NCBI RefSeq assembly: GCF_000407145.1
Contig: NZ_KE136472.1
Span: 186,001 to 250,000, forward strand
Length of the DNA: 64,000 bases
Source of the DNA: Enterococcus caccae ATCC BAA-1240
GTDB taxonomy: Bacteria; Bacillota; Bacilli; Lactobacillales; Enterococcaceae
Direction of reading: 5' to 3'
Shown here: in pieces, positions 38,780 through 47,431 of the stretch
Position numbering within the stretch: position 1 is the first letter of the stretch
Layout of the letters: each line of letters starts with the position of its first letter
Notes under the pieces: generated by a model
Told to the model about the DNA's origin: nothing
The model's database searches: none
The model's input: the letters and a program-made list of their open reading frames with translations, nothing else
Translations under genes and position numbers: made by a program

Positions 38780-38932
38780 TCGCTCTAATTATCTGATAAG
38801 CAATACAAAACTAAAAAAATGGTATTAGTCAGCAACTAATACCATGAAGCGTTCGCTAAATAAGTACCAACTAAACACATTGAATTTCCAAAAAAGACTA
38901 GTAATCTTTTCTTACTTTTAGTACAATGAGAA

Positions 38933-39040
38933 TAGTCAATAAACTATTGACGGAGGCAACTTGTATTATTAGTTTGTGCTGATAATACAGGGCTCTGCGG
39001 GATGATTTGCGGTCCTCCTGCAGAGCGCCTTTTTTAATTT
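38933..39040 (+). ncRNA. Structured small RNA, copy B
   Basis: Same three-hairpin plan as copy A 260 nt upstream: GTCAAT/ATTGAC, TGTATTATTAG/CTGATAATACA and CTCTGCGGGA/TCCTGCAGAG closed by GGC/GCC, followed by TTTTTT, a good intrinsic terminator. TACAAT at 38922-38927 is the -10 candidate and CTAGTA lies 18 nt before it, as in copy A. The loops carry UUUG, a YUNR-type U-turn common in antisense RNAs. Confidence 0.65.
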
Positions 39041-39411
39041 AATTTTGTAATATTATCTTAACTTAAAGATAGGAGTTTCGTCAATACGTTTTTCAAAATA
39101 GTAAAAATTAAACGCAGTGAGTAAAAAATAAGCTTAGTGTTATAAGCATGAGTGTATTTTTCTCTAAAGGAATTCTTAACCTTTTGTTCGGCACGATAAA
39201 TTTCTAAGTGTAAGAAGCTTGTCAGTATTTTTTGAGAGTGGGATGTTCTTATGAGACGCATGATTTCTTAAAGACGTTATAATGAACGATCTGCTATTGC
39301 TAAAGGTTTCAAGTAGTACTTGAGTATTCCAAGTGGATTTTTAGAGAATCATGCAGCGAATGACTTCTTTTTTTGTAAATCATTAAATGGCTTACAATTC
39401 GCCATAGTAAC

Positions 39412-39440
39412 AAAAAAATCCCATCTCAATCAAGATGGGA
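39412..39440 (-). terminator. Terminator downstream of the DUF1801 gene
   Basis: TCCCATCT (39419-39426) pairs with AGATGGGA (39433-39440); on the minus strand it is followed by seven T. Confidence 0.75.
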
Positions 39441-39577
39441 TCAATTCTTATTTTATCTTTGGGGAAGATAATTAAGTAACTCTCTATGTCTAAATAATAA
39501 TAGATTGCGTTAGTTTTTACCACTTCAATAATTTCTTATCGATAAAACTTTTTTGAATAAAGGGGGTTATCTATAAA

Positions 39578-39949
39578 TTATTCTCGCCAAAACTTCGTGT
39601 AATCAATTTTTTCTTGAACATTGTAATCAATGATTTTTTTCAGCAAGGAATAGTCGATAGGCTGGTCCCAAGTGATTTTAATGATGTTATCCGTATGTTG
39701 ATACCCAGATTTTTCAATCTCCTCTTTGAATGTTAAGATCGTGACAGTTTCTGGCGCAATTGAAAGGTGCTTTTTAGAAGTGCTGTATGCGATAATAAAT
39801 GTCCCATGATCGGTAAACATAGGCTGATTCCATTTGATGACGACGCTAAATTGTGGGTAGGTTTTCATAGTCCAGTCAAAAAGTTCTTCCAACTTCTCGC
39901 GATGTTCAGGTTCACTAATTTTTGAAAGAAAATCATGTAAATCTTTCAT
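39578..39949 (-). CDS. DUF1801 (YdhG-type) protein
   Basis: A 123-residue single-domain DUF1801 protein. Relatives in Bacillus are called intracellular iron chaperones (YdhG/Fra) on limited evidence. The WNQPMFTDHGTFIIAYST segment is typical. Start ATG follows AGGAGAG. It is alone on the minus strand, between the small-RNA region and the divergent DUF1697 gene. Function is not established from sequence. Confidence 0.8.
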   Translation of the reverse strand: MKDLHDFLSKISEPEHREKLEELFDWTMKTYPQFSVVIKWNQPMFTDHGTFIIAYSTSKKHLSIAPETVTILTFKEEIEKSGYQHTDNIIKITWDQPIDYSLLKKIIDYNVQEKIDYTKFWRE

Positions 39950-40063
39950 CTTTCTCTCCTCTTTTCTTTCTCGTTATTGTTTTCTTTATTATAATATAAG
40001 AGTATCGTTGAAGGAAACATTTGCCTTAAGTAAAAGTAGTTGAATAGGTAGGAGGGATTTTAT

Positions 40064-40612
40064 ATGGTAATGTACATTGCTTTATTACGCGGCGTTAATG
40101 TCGGCGGGAAAAATCGAGTGGTTATGGCAACCTTAAAAGAGCGCTTTGAACAGCATGGATTTACAAACGTTAGCACTTATTTGAATAGTGGAAATGTTAT
40201 TTTTTCTAGCGAAGAAACCGATGATTTACAACTGAAAGAGGTTTGCGAAAAGCTAATAAAATCAGAGTTTGAGCTTGATATAATGGTTACGATTGTACGA
40301 GGAACTGACTTGTTAGCAGCGCTAGAACAGATGCCAGAATGGTGGAACACAGATAAAGAATCAAAACACAATGTCATTTTTGTGATCCCACCAACGACAA
40401 CTGAAGAAGTGATCGCATCTGTTGGTGAAGCTAAAGCAGAATATGAAAAAGTAGCCCATCATGAAAGAGTTATTTTCTGGTCAGCACCAATCAAAACATT
40501 TTCCAGAAGTCGTTGGTCAAAAATCGTTGGAACTAAGATGTATAGCCGAATTACAATCAGAAATGCTAATACAGTAAATAAGCTTGCGGAGTTAGTGCAA
40601 AAAAATAATTGA
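40064..40612 (+). CDS. DUF1697 protein
   Basis: A 182-residue DUF1697 protein beginning MYIALLRGVNVGGKNRV, the family's signature opening, with NVSTYLNSGNVIFSS following. ATG 40064 follows TAGGAGGG; the ATG two codons later is possible. The function of the family is unknown; the fold is alpha/beta. Single gene with a perfect terminator 90 nt downstream. Confidence 0.85.
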   Translation: MVMYIALLRGVNVGGKNRVVMATLKERFEQHGFTNVSTYLNSGNVIFSSEETDDLQLKEVCEKLIKSEFELDIMVTIVRGTDLLAALEQMPEWWNTDKESKHNVIFVIPPTTTEEVIASVGEAKAEYEKVAHHERVIFWSAPIKTFSRSRWSKIVGTKMYSRITIRNANTVNKLAELVQKNN

Positions 40613-40702
40613 AACAAATGCTTGTCTTGGAGGTACCCCCAAGGTTTATACTTTCCTTGTTGATCGATCAAACAATAGCTGTTAAAAATTTAGTAATAGA
40701 AT

Positions 40703-40744
40703 AAAAAAACCGTACAGTGCTTTTTATATATTGTACGGTTTTTT
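40703..40744. terminator. Terminator after DUF1697 gene
   Basis: AAAAAAACCGTACA pairs with TGTACGGTTTTTT, closing a 15-nt loop. It would also work on the minus strand. Confidence 0.85.
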
Positions 40745-40951
40745 GTGGATTTTTGAGGAGCTTTTTCCAGCCACCTTCTCTTGCTATATTGAATCTTGCC
40801 CATTTTATGCTTATAATGAATATTACATTAAAAAGATGGAAATGTGTTGGGAGAAAAGAAAATTGTTGACGTTTATTAAAAATAATCTATTTATGATCAA
40901 AAGGTCAGGCTTGCTGTATAATATGAAACCTAGGAATACTTTTTTCTTACT

Positions 40952-41311
40952 TTGATACTTGGAGCAACTGGGATTCCTAGATTACTAAACAAAAATTTTA
41001 TCTCTGGCGGACTGTTACTTTTCGTGTTTATCCTTACTAGCGATTGGGACAATGATGTGCTCATTTGGATTGGTGTTTTTGATGCTGTTACAAGCCTTTT
41101 TTATAGGGAGCCAGAGCCAAAAAAGAAATCTGTTGAGGATAAGCATAAGGTAACTAGGGCAGCGGTGATAAAAGAGGTTCAAAAAGAAACAGCAAATGAA
41201 ACACCGAAGAAAACGATCAAAATAGGAAATAAAATCTGTCTTTTTTGCGGAGCACCAATGCCTTCAAATGAAACAGTTTGTTCTTATTGTAGAATGGAAA
41301 GTACACAGTAG
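40952..41311 (+). CDS. Small membrane protein with C-terminal zinc ribbon, start doubtful
   Basis: The open frame encodes 119 residues: a hydrophobic N-terminal region (about 1-50), a lysine-rich linker and a zinc ribbon with CLFC and CSYC near the end. The only start in this frame is a TTG without a good ribosome site. Adding one T to the run at 40943-40948 would join it to ATG 40923, giving MKPRNTFFLTLILGATG, a natural first membrane helix. So the gene is either frameshifted here or starts internally. The nuclease-like gene follows by 15 nt. Function unknown. Confidence 0.5.
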   Translation: MILGATGIPRLLNKNFISGGLLLFVFILTSDWDNDVLIWIGVFDAVTSLFYREPEPKKKSVEDKHKVTRAAVIKEVQKETANETPKKTIKIGNKICLFCGAPMPSNETVCSYCRMESTQ

Positions 41312-41326
41312 AAAGTTGAGAAAATA

Positions 41327-42409
41327 ATGAACTTAAAAAAAGCGCTTAAAATCTGTCTAGGCATTTTAACCCTCTTTATCGCAATTATTCTAGCCTATGT
41401 CGGCTATGTTTATTTCAGTTATTCTAGAATCGCTGATAATTTATCTGTAGAAACGATTCAAAAGGCAAAAGTAACACAAGTTTCAACGAACAAAGAATAC
41501 AAAATCACAACTTTTAATATCGGATATGGTTCGTATACACCAGATTACACATTCTTTATGGACGGTGGAAAACAATCGAAAGCAGTCAGTAAAGCAAGTG
41601 TTGTCGAAAATATCTCTGGGGTCATTGATACAACGAAAATGATCGATCCAGATTTTGCTTTATTCCAAGAAGTTGATAAAAAGGCTACTCGTAGCCGCGG
41701 TGTGGATGAAGTGACTCAAATTACGCAACAGTTTAATGACTATTCAAGTGTATTTGCCACCAACTATGATTCAGCGTTTCTGATGTATCCTATTTTAGAT
41801 CCAATTGGTAAGTCTCAATCGGGTATTCTTACGTTGAGTAATAGTGAAATTGAAGAGACTACTCGCTATAGTTTGCCAATTGAAACAAATTTCAATAAAT
41901 TTTTTGATTTAGATCGTGCCTTTACAGTGTCCAAAATACCAGTTGAGAATGGTAAATATCTAATGCTGTACAATGTTCATTTATCTGCCTATATTAAAGA
42001 CCAAAAAATCCAAAAAGAACAAGTCCATAAATTATTCGATCATATGAAAAATGAATACAAAAAGGGGAATTACGTTGTTGGCGGTGGTGATTTTAACCAT
42101 GATCTGCTCGATTCTTCGACTGAGACATTTAAAAATGACACAAAAGAGGAATATACTTGGTTGCAACCTTTTCCTAAAAAAGAGCTGCCGAAAAATTTAC
42201 ATGTAGCAACATTGAACGAGACGGAAACACCTGTACCGTCAGTCCGTAATTTAGATAAGCCTTATAAAAAAGGGGAGTCATTTGTAGCATTGATCGATGG
42301 GTTTATTATTTCAGATAATGTAGAAAATATCGGTGGAAAAGTGATTGATGGTGCATTTAAAAATTCAGATCATAATCCAATTCAGCTGACATTTAAGTTA
42401 AATAAATAA
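41327..42409 (+). CDS. Endonuclease/exonuclease/phosphatase-family protein, membrane-anchored
   Basis: A 360-residue protein with an N-terminal membrane helix (about 8-30) and an outward EEP domain. Conserved catalytic elements are FQEVD (metal-binding Glu), YNVHLSAY, GGDFNHD and the terminal SDHNP. Members cleave phosphodiesters or phosphomonoesters of nucleic acids or lipids. The zinc-ribbon gene lies 15 nt upstream, so the pair may be cotranscribed. A sphingomyelinase-like or extracellular nuclease role is open. Terminator follows. Confidence 0.82.
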   Translation: MNLKKALKICLGILTLFIAIILAYVGYVYFSYSRIADNLSVETIQKAKVTQVSTNKEYKITTFNIGYGSYTPDYTFFMDGGKQSKAVSKASVVENISGVIDTTKMIDPDFALFQEVDKKATRSRGVDEVTQITQQFNDYSSVFATNYDSAFLMYPILDPIGKSQSGILTLSNSEIEETTRYSLPIETNFNKFFDLDRAFTVSKIPVENGKYLMLYNVHLSAYIKDQKIQKEQVHKLFDHMKNEYKKGNYVVGGGDFNHDLLDSSTETFKNDTKEEYTWLQPFPKKELPKNLHVATLNETETPVPSVRNLDKPYKKGESFVALIDGFIISDNVENIGGKVIDGAFKNSDHNPIQLTFKLNK

Positions 42410-42410
42410 A

Positions 42411-42450
42411 AAGAAACGAAGCCAAAACAAGGGGCTTCGTTTCTTTTTTT
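42411..42450 (+). terminator. Terminator after EEP gene
   Basis: AAGAAACGAAGCC (42411-42423) pairs with GGCTTCGTTTCTT (42433-42445), then T-run. It also faces the end of the convergent glycosidase gene. Confidence 0.85.
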
Positions 42451-42454
42451 TAAG

Positions 42455-44791
42455 TTAACCTTCCGTTTTTACGACAGTTTCTTTGCCATCATTCATAATT
42501 AGCGCAGTATGGCTGACAACTTTGACACCATCTGCATCGTAATCAGTATTTGAGAAATTAGCAATGACAGACAATTTCTCACCAAATTCCGTTTTTTGAA
42601 CCAAACGGTCATCGGTCAATACTTTAAAATCAGTCATTTCATGTTGCAATGCTGCTTTTTGGAAAGGACTCCAGTTTTTAGCATTTTCTGAGATATCTTG
42701 TTTATGTTCTTCCCAAGCGGCTTTGTCGATATGCATCATTGGTGGAGTGTTGTATAAATACTCTTTCATTCGACGTTCACCAACTTGATTTTTGATTTTA
42801 TAACTATCCCATTCCCATTGATGAGAAGTGATGACAGAACGGTTGTAAACAAGTTTATAAAGAGGGAGAGAATAAACAGGATCGGTATAAATTGGTTTAT
42901 ATTCTTCCTTGATCGGTACAACTTTTTTGTATTTTGTTGGAATTCCACCGTCTAATGCAGCGTAACTTCCTACATAGTATTCACTTTCTTTATTTTCACG
43001 CATATCAGGATCGGACCACATAATGACAGGTGTTTCGATTCCGTGAGCAAAAACCATATTTTTTGACGCAAAATCATTCCCGCCTTCAGACCCGACAACT
43101 AAACCATTTTGATTGAAATAATTCATTCGTTTCAAGCGTCCTGCAACGTCTTCACTTTGTGTTGTCAGATGTTCCGGACTATAGTCATTGTAAATTTCAC
43201 CTGCGGCGTCTGTATCTATAAACCAAGAATTGAATGGAATTTTATTTTGCATGATGCCAGTAAAACGTTCTTCTACATCAGGAAAAATTTGTGTTGGGTT
43301 AAGTTTACGTCCTTTTCCTAAGAAACCAGCAACTTTTTCACCATTTTTCTTCGTAACTGTGGCATTTTCGTATAGATTTTTGTTAGGGAAAGAAGCAGTA
43401 TTCCAATCGATGCTAGCATTTTCTTGAATCGATTGATAAGAATCATAAGGACCAATCAGGTAGCCTTCATCCGCTGCAGTTTTGACCATTGTTGGATTCA
43501 TCAGTCCATTCGCCCAGTTTGGTAGACCAATCCAAGCGTTCTCAACACCTGAGGCTTTCATCTCTTTGAACACATCTGAAGAAGTTGCTTGTCCCCATTG
43601 TTCAATAGGCGGAGTTAACTCACCTAACACACTAGCTAGAAGATGTTTATTTAATGTGTACCGTTCTTGTTCACTAAGTGTATAGATCCCTTTATCAATC
43701 AGTTTTTGAGCTTGTTCATCTGGCTTTTTGAAGATGTCTTTATTATAAAATTGAGGATAAAGTAGTACGTAATTAATCGAAGTTAAGAACGTATTTTTTT
43801 CATATTTATAACCTTCATTAGTTTTAAACGCTTCTAAAGCCTTTAAATATTCTTCAGAACCATCTTCACCATATTGAGTCAATAATTCGGCAATCCATTG
43901 AAAAATTGGTTGATCAACCATAGAGGGGAGTTTCCCCCATTTGATATCTTCTGTTGTTAAAATACGGCTATTCCAATAGTAAACTTGGATGGCACCACGC
44001 ATTTTTTTGATTTCAGGATTTTCTTTTTCCTTTTCATCTAGTGTTTTGAATTCACCTAAATTGATGCGATCCATTTGATACGTTTTAGCGATTGCAACAG
44101 GGTCATTATCGGTAACATATAGTCGGTAATTCATTGTTTTATTTTTGTCGAAACCAATAAAATTGTGACTGGCTTCCAAGGTCAGGTGAGGCTCTGTCTT
44201 TGCTAGTAGCTCACTATTGAATGGGTTATCCATTACAAAAGTTGTGGCAAATGTTTCTTGATTGGTTGTAAAAAAGCTCATTGAAAAAGCTTCGCTCATC
44301 GATAATTCTTCATTTTGTTTAAAATAGGCAAGCCATTCTTTTTGATCATTGGGAATCGTTTTTCCTTCGGCAATGGGTAGTACATAATTCTTAGCATCTA
44401 GTTTAGGCCAGGTAAAAGAGTTATCTTCATTCGATAAACTGGTAAGAGCAATAGCGATATGATTTTTTTCTCTTTTCAGTTTTACTTTAAGTTGCTCATT
44501 GGGGTAAGTCCAGCTAACTTCTTCTTTGCTTTTTTTTAAATCGGTGACTTCTTTTGGAGCTTGAGGTTTTGAAACTTCTGCTGTTTCGCCATTTTCAGTA
44601 ATAGAAACAGTGAATGTTGCAGGATCAACATCGAAAGAAAAATCAGTTTTGGCATAGGTTTTGTTTTTCTCGATTTCATTGTTGACTATTAGCTTTTCTG
44701 ATTTATTCGTTGCATTGGTTTGATTGACATTACATCCTGATAAGGATAGTGTGATCGCGGCTAAGCCGAGGTAGATCGACAATTTTTTCAT
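42455..44791 (-). CDS. Lipoprotein, predicted glycosidase (DUF5696-type)
   Basis: A 778-residue exported lipoprotein: signal peptide with lipobox LSLSGC and C20 as lipid anchor. The middle and C-terminal parts look like a TIM-barrel glycosidase with the Asp-rich segments WFIDTDAAGEIYNDY and IMWSDPDMRENK, resembling the GH101-related DUF5696 group. It probably cleaves host or polysaccharide glycans at the cell surface. ATG follows TTAGGAGGA. The transcript begins with three tandem 121-bp copies of the recurrent leader. Exact family and substrate are inferred with moderate confidence. Confidence 0.72.
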   Translation of the reverse strand: MKKLSIYLGLAAITLSLSGCNVNQTNATNKSEKLIVNNEIEKNKTYAKTDFSFDVDPATFTVSITENGETAEVSKPQAPKEVTDLKKSKEEVSWTYPNEQLKVKLKREKNHIAIALTSLSNEDNSFTWPKLDAKNYVLPIAEGKTIPNDQKEWLAYFKQNEELSMSEAFSMSFFTTNQETFATTFVMDNPFNSELLAKTEPHLTLEASHNFIGFDKNKTMNYRLYVTDNDPVAIAKTYQMDRINLGEFKTLDEKEKENPEIKKMRGAIQVYYWNSRILTTEDIKWGKLPSMVDQPIFQWIAELLTQYGEDGSEEYLKALEAFKTNEGYKYEKNTFLTSINYVLLYPQFYNKDIFKKPDEQAQKLIDKGIYTLSEQERYTLNKHLLASVLGELTPPIEQWGQATSSDVFKEMKASGVENAWIGLPNWANGLMNPTMVKTAADEGYLIGPYDSYQSIQENASIDWNTASFPNKNLYENATVTKKNGEKVAGFLGKGRKLNPTQIFPDVEERFTGIMQNKIPFNSWFIDTDAAGEIYNDYSPEHLTTQSEDVAGRLKRMNYFNQNGLVVGSEGGNDFASKNMVFAHGIETPVIMWSDPDMRENKESEYYVGSYAALDGGIPTKYKKVVPIKEEYKPIYTDPVYSLPLYKLVYNRSVITSHQWEWDSYKIKNQVGERRMKEYLYNTPPMMHIDKAAWEEHKQDISENAKNWSPFQKAALQHEMTDFKVLTDDRLVQKTEFGEKLSVIANFSNTDYDADGVKVVSHTALIMNDGKETVVKTEG

Positions 44792-44810
44792 GAGTTCCTC
44801 CTAATATAAA

Positions 44811-45162
44811 AGCTGAGCGGGCTCGTTTGGTTCTGACAGAAAAATAAGGAAATATGACTGAGGTATTTTTTTCCTCATTCGTATTTCATCTTTTTTCCGA
44901 GGAACAAGCCCGATAAGCTAGATAATATAAAAGCTGAGCGGGCTCGCTTGGTTCTGACAGAAAAATAGGGAAATATGACTGAGGTGCTTTTTGCCTCATT
45001 TGTATTTCATCTTTTTTCCGAGGAACAAGTCCGATAAGCTGGATAATATAAAAGCTGAACGGGCTCGCTTGGTTCTGACAGGAAAATAGGGGAATATGAC
45101 TGAGGTGCTTTTTGCCTCATTCGTATTTCATCTTTTTTCCGAAGAACTGAATCGCTCAACTC
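44811..45162 (-). promoter_or_regulatory. Three tandem copies of the recurrent structured 5' leader
   Basis: Copies at 44811-44919, 44932-45040 and 45053-45162 repeat at exactly 121 bp. Read on the minus strand each contains AGCTTATCGGGCTTGTTC (diverged in the first), CTCGGAAAAAAGATGAAAT, a TGAGG/CCTCA hairpin, ATTTC then TTTTTCTGTCAG, and ends GCTCAGCTTTTATATTA. Helices pair as GAAAAA/TTTTTC and GAAAT/ATTTC around internal loops. Two copies are joined by TTATCTAGCT; the last continues directly to AGGAGGA and the glycosidase start. Confidence 0.75.
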
Positions 45163-45225
45163 AATAATGTAAACCAAGTCTACCAAGCAAATGTTACAGA
45201 AAAATGCCAAAAGCAAATAAAAAGT

Positions 45226-45392
45226 GAGTGGGACATAACTCTTCGAGTCATATCCCACTCACGTGGAATCCAGATAAACGGTGGGAGCAGAAGCAATCCC
45301 TTCGGAAATAAGCAGAAATTTACAAAAATTTGAAGAGCAATTTTCGTGAATTTCTGCTTATTTCTCGGGATTAAACATTCCTGTCCCAACCT
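45226..45392. repeat. Dispersed hairpin repeat, copy B
   Basis: About 85% identical to the right part of copy A (15110-15279): the GAGTGGGACATAACTC hairpin, GGTGGGAGCAGAAG, a long AAATAAGC/GCTTATTT hairpin and the end TGTCCCAACC. It overlaps the last codons of the histidine kinase gene at 45371. Confidence 0.75.
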
Positions 45393-46789
45393 CTTTCAGG
45401 TTTATAAAAATGTAACACAAAGATCAAGGTCTGATGAACTAATCTAGCTTCAATCGTAAATCCATGTTCATCCATAATCGATTGAACGATGGATAAGCCT
45501 AACCCTGTTCCAGACAAGTTTTTATTCCGTGATTTTTCATGAACGTAAAAGGCTTCCCAAAGTTTATTTATATCAAAATCAGAGGTTAGAGAGGTTTGAT
45601 TACTAATCGTAAATTCAATAAATGCTTCTGTTTCCCGCCAACTTGCTTGAATTTCTTTGTCAGTGGTATATTTGAGACTATTCGTTAGTAAGTTTTCAAA
45701 CACTCGCTTGATTAAGATTGGATCAGCTTCGATTAATGGAAGAGGTGAGTCCGTATTTGCTTCTAACAATAGAATCTCCTCTTTTTCTAGGGTGGGTGTC
45801 AGCTCCATAACCGTTTGCTTCCAAGTATCTGATAATTGCATAGGAACTTTATTGATGGGTTGTTGTTGCTCTAATTTTGCATAATCTAACATCTGATCGA
45901 CAATATCATTTAGACGCTGGGTTTGTTGTAAGATCACTTCTAAATAAGTTCCATCGTCTAATCCGTCCTCAATACCTGAACCATATGCTTTGATTAGAGC
46001 GATAGGTGTCTTCAATTCATGTGTCAAATCTGCTGTAAATTGTTTTAGCTGTTCATTTTTAGCAAGTAAGTTCTTTTGATAGGTTGCTAAGGCGTAACTC
46101 ATTTTATTGATGCTGAGCGCTAATTCGCCGATTTCATTTGCTGGAATATCATCCGTTGTTACAAAAGTCAGTGTCGTGATTTCTTCTGCTACTTTCTTTA
46201 GGTTGACTAAAGGATCGGTTATTTTCCGGACAGAAACATAAATCAGTACAATGATTAGAATCAGTGTTAGGCTTAATGAAATAAAATTAAATGTATTGAT
46301 CAGATTGGCTGTTTCAGAAAAATTCACAGTGGAGACGCCAACTAAATAGAAGGTGTTGTCGATTACCTGCATCTCAACCAAAAAACTAGATTTCTGTTTG
46401 CCTTGATCAAAATTTCGCTGAATCGGTTCAGGGGTATTTTTGAGCTGATCTATTGTTTCTTGTGTAACCCAAAAACGATTCAATGCGACTTTTTTTCTAT
46501 TTAGTTCTACATTCAAGGACTCATTAAAATCATCAAGTGAAGTACCATCTAACTGTCGTGTGATGATGGTGACTTGATTGCTTTCTTCCAATTCTGCTAG
46601 TTGTTGTTCTGAACTAGCATGTTGTTGAATATCGGTCATAACCGAGGTGACTTTATGGTCCATTTTTGAAAAATAGTAATAAGGAACAATCAGACTATTT
46701 AAAAGAAACATGACGATAAAGCTGCCTATGATAATCGATGAAAAAGTCAAGGTGAGTGTAGTACTGATTTTTCTAGTTTTCTTTTTCAA
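45371..46789 (-). CDS. Sensor histidine kinase
   Basis: A 472-residue membrane kinase. Helix 1 (about 10-32), an extracellular sensor region, helix 2 near 175-200, HAMP, then the dimerisation domain with phosphorylated H257 in DLTHELKTP and an ATPase domain (N-box NLLTNSLKY, GTGLGLSIV). TTG 46789 gives the normal short cytoplasmic start; ATG 46828 is an alternative. It overlaps the regulator gene by 17 nt. The C-terminal residues GWDRNV are encoded by the edge of repeat B, so the natural end was probably altered. Signal unknown. Confidence 0.85.
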   Translation of the reverse strand: MKKKTRKISTTLTLTFSSIIIGSFIVMFLLNSLIVPYYYFSKMDHKVTSVMTDIQQHASSEQQLAELEESNQVTIITRQLDGTSLDDFNESLNVELNRKKVALNRFWVTQETIDQLKNTPEPIQRNFDQGKQKSSFLVEMQVIDNTFYLVGVSTVNFSETANLINTFNFISLSLTLILIIVLIYVSVRKITDPLVNLKKVAEEITTLTFVTTDDIPANEIGELALSINKMSYALATYQKNLLAKNEQLKQFTADLTHELKTPIALIKAYGSGIEDGLDDGTYLEVILQQTQRLNDIVDQMLDYAKLEQQQPINKVPMQLSDTWKQTVMELTPTLEKEEILLLEANTDSPLPLIEADPILIKRVFENLLTNSLKYTTDKEIQASWRETEAFIEFTISNQTSLTSDFDINKLWEAFYVHEKSRNKNLSGTGLGLSIVQSIMDEHGFTIEARLVHQTLIFVLHFYKPERGWDRNV

Positions 46790-47417
46790 TGAGATAGCCC
46801 ACTCCTCTTTTGGTGGTGATGATCTCATCGCCAATTTTTTCACGAAGTCTTCTAATATGTGTATCAACCGTTCGTTCTACACCCTCATAGTCCATTCCCC
46901 AAACGCCAACTAAAAGTTGTTCTCTTGTTAAAATACTTCCGCGATTATTGATGAGCATCATCAACAAATCAAATTCTTTTTTTGTTAAATCTAATGGTTG
47001 GTCATCTTTCCAAACGTTTAAATTAGTTGGTTGGATCAGCAAGTTTTTTACATAGAATGAATGGGTTAGGCCAAGCAATTTTTTGACGCGCAGTAATAGT
47101 ACTTGTGGATGAAATGGCTTTGTGATGTAGTCATCAGCACCGCTGGATAAAGAAAGAAATTCATCTTCACCTGTTGATTTTGCCGTTAGCATGAGAACTT
47201 TCAATGAACTTTCAGCTTTGATCTTTTTAATGACTTCGATTCCATCCATTTTTGGCATCATCCAATCGATGATTGCTAAATCTAATTTTTCTTTATAAAA
47301 AATATCTAAAGCAGCTTCACCATCTAGCGCGGTAAATACTGTGAATCCGTCTTTTTTTAAATAGGCACTCACGATTTGTACCATTTCTGGACTATCATCT
47401 GCAACTAAAATATTCAC
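46773..47417 (-). CDS. OmpR-family response regulator
   Basis: A 214-residue response regulator: receiver domain with acidic D7/D8, phospho-acceptor D51 in LAIIDWMMPK and K101-type lysine in YITKPF, then a winged-helix DNA-binding domain ending GVGYLIEKEN. GTG 47417 is chosen because AAAGGAG precedes it; the ATG one base earlier in another frame is immediately stopped. It follows the FtsX-like gene by 14 nt and overlaps the kinase gene, making a three-gene operon. Confidence 0.9.
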   Translation of the reverse strand: MNILVADDSPEMVQIVSAYLKKDGFTVFTALDGEAALDIFYKEKLDLAIIDWMMPKMDGIEVIKKIKAESSLKVLMLTAKSTGEDEFLSLSSGADDYITKPFHPQVLLLRVKKLLGLTHSFYVKNLLIQPTNLNVWKDDQPLDLTKKEFDLLMMLINNRGSILTREQLLVGVWGMDYEGVERTVDTHIRRLREKIGDEIITTKRGVGYLIEKEN

Positions 47418-47431
47418 ATACAAAACTCCTT

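Noticed and set aside
38041-39261. Fst-type toxin or other small hydrophobic peptide next to the small RNAs
   Set aside because: No frame with the hydrophobic Fst core was found on either strand; short frames there are not conserved between copies.
40731-40955. 74-residue frame
   Set aside because: Begins inside a terminator hairpin; only its last ten codons could belong to the frameshifted gene.
45007-45389. Two short minus-strand frames
   Set aside because: Translations of the tandem leaders and the dispersed repeat.
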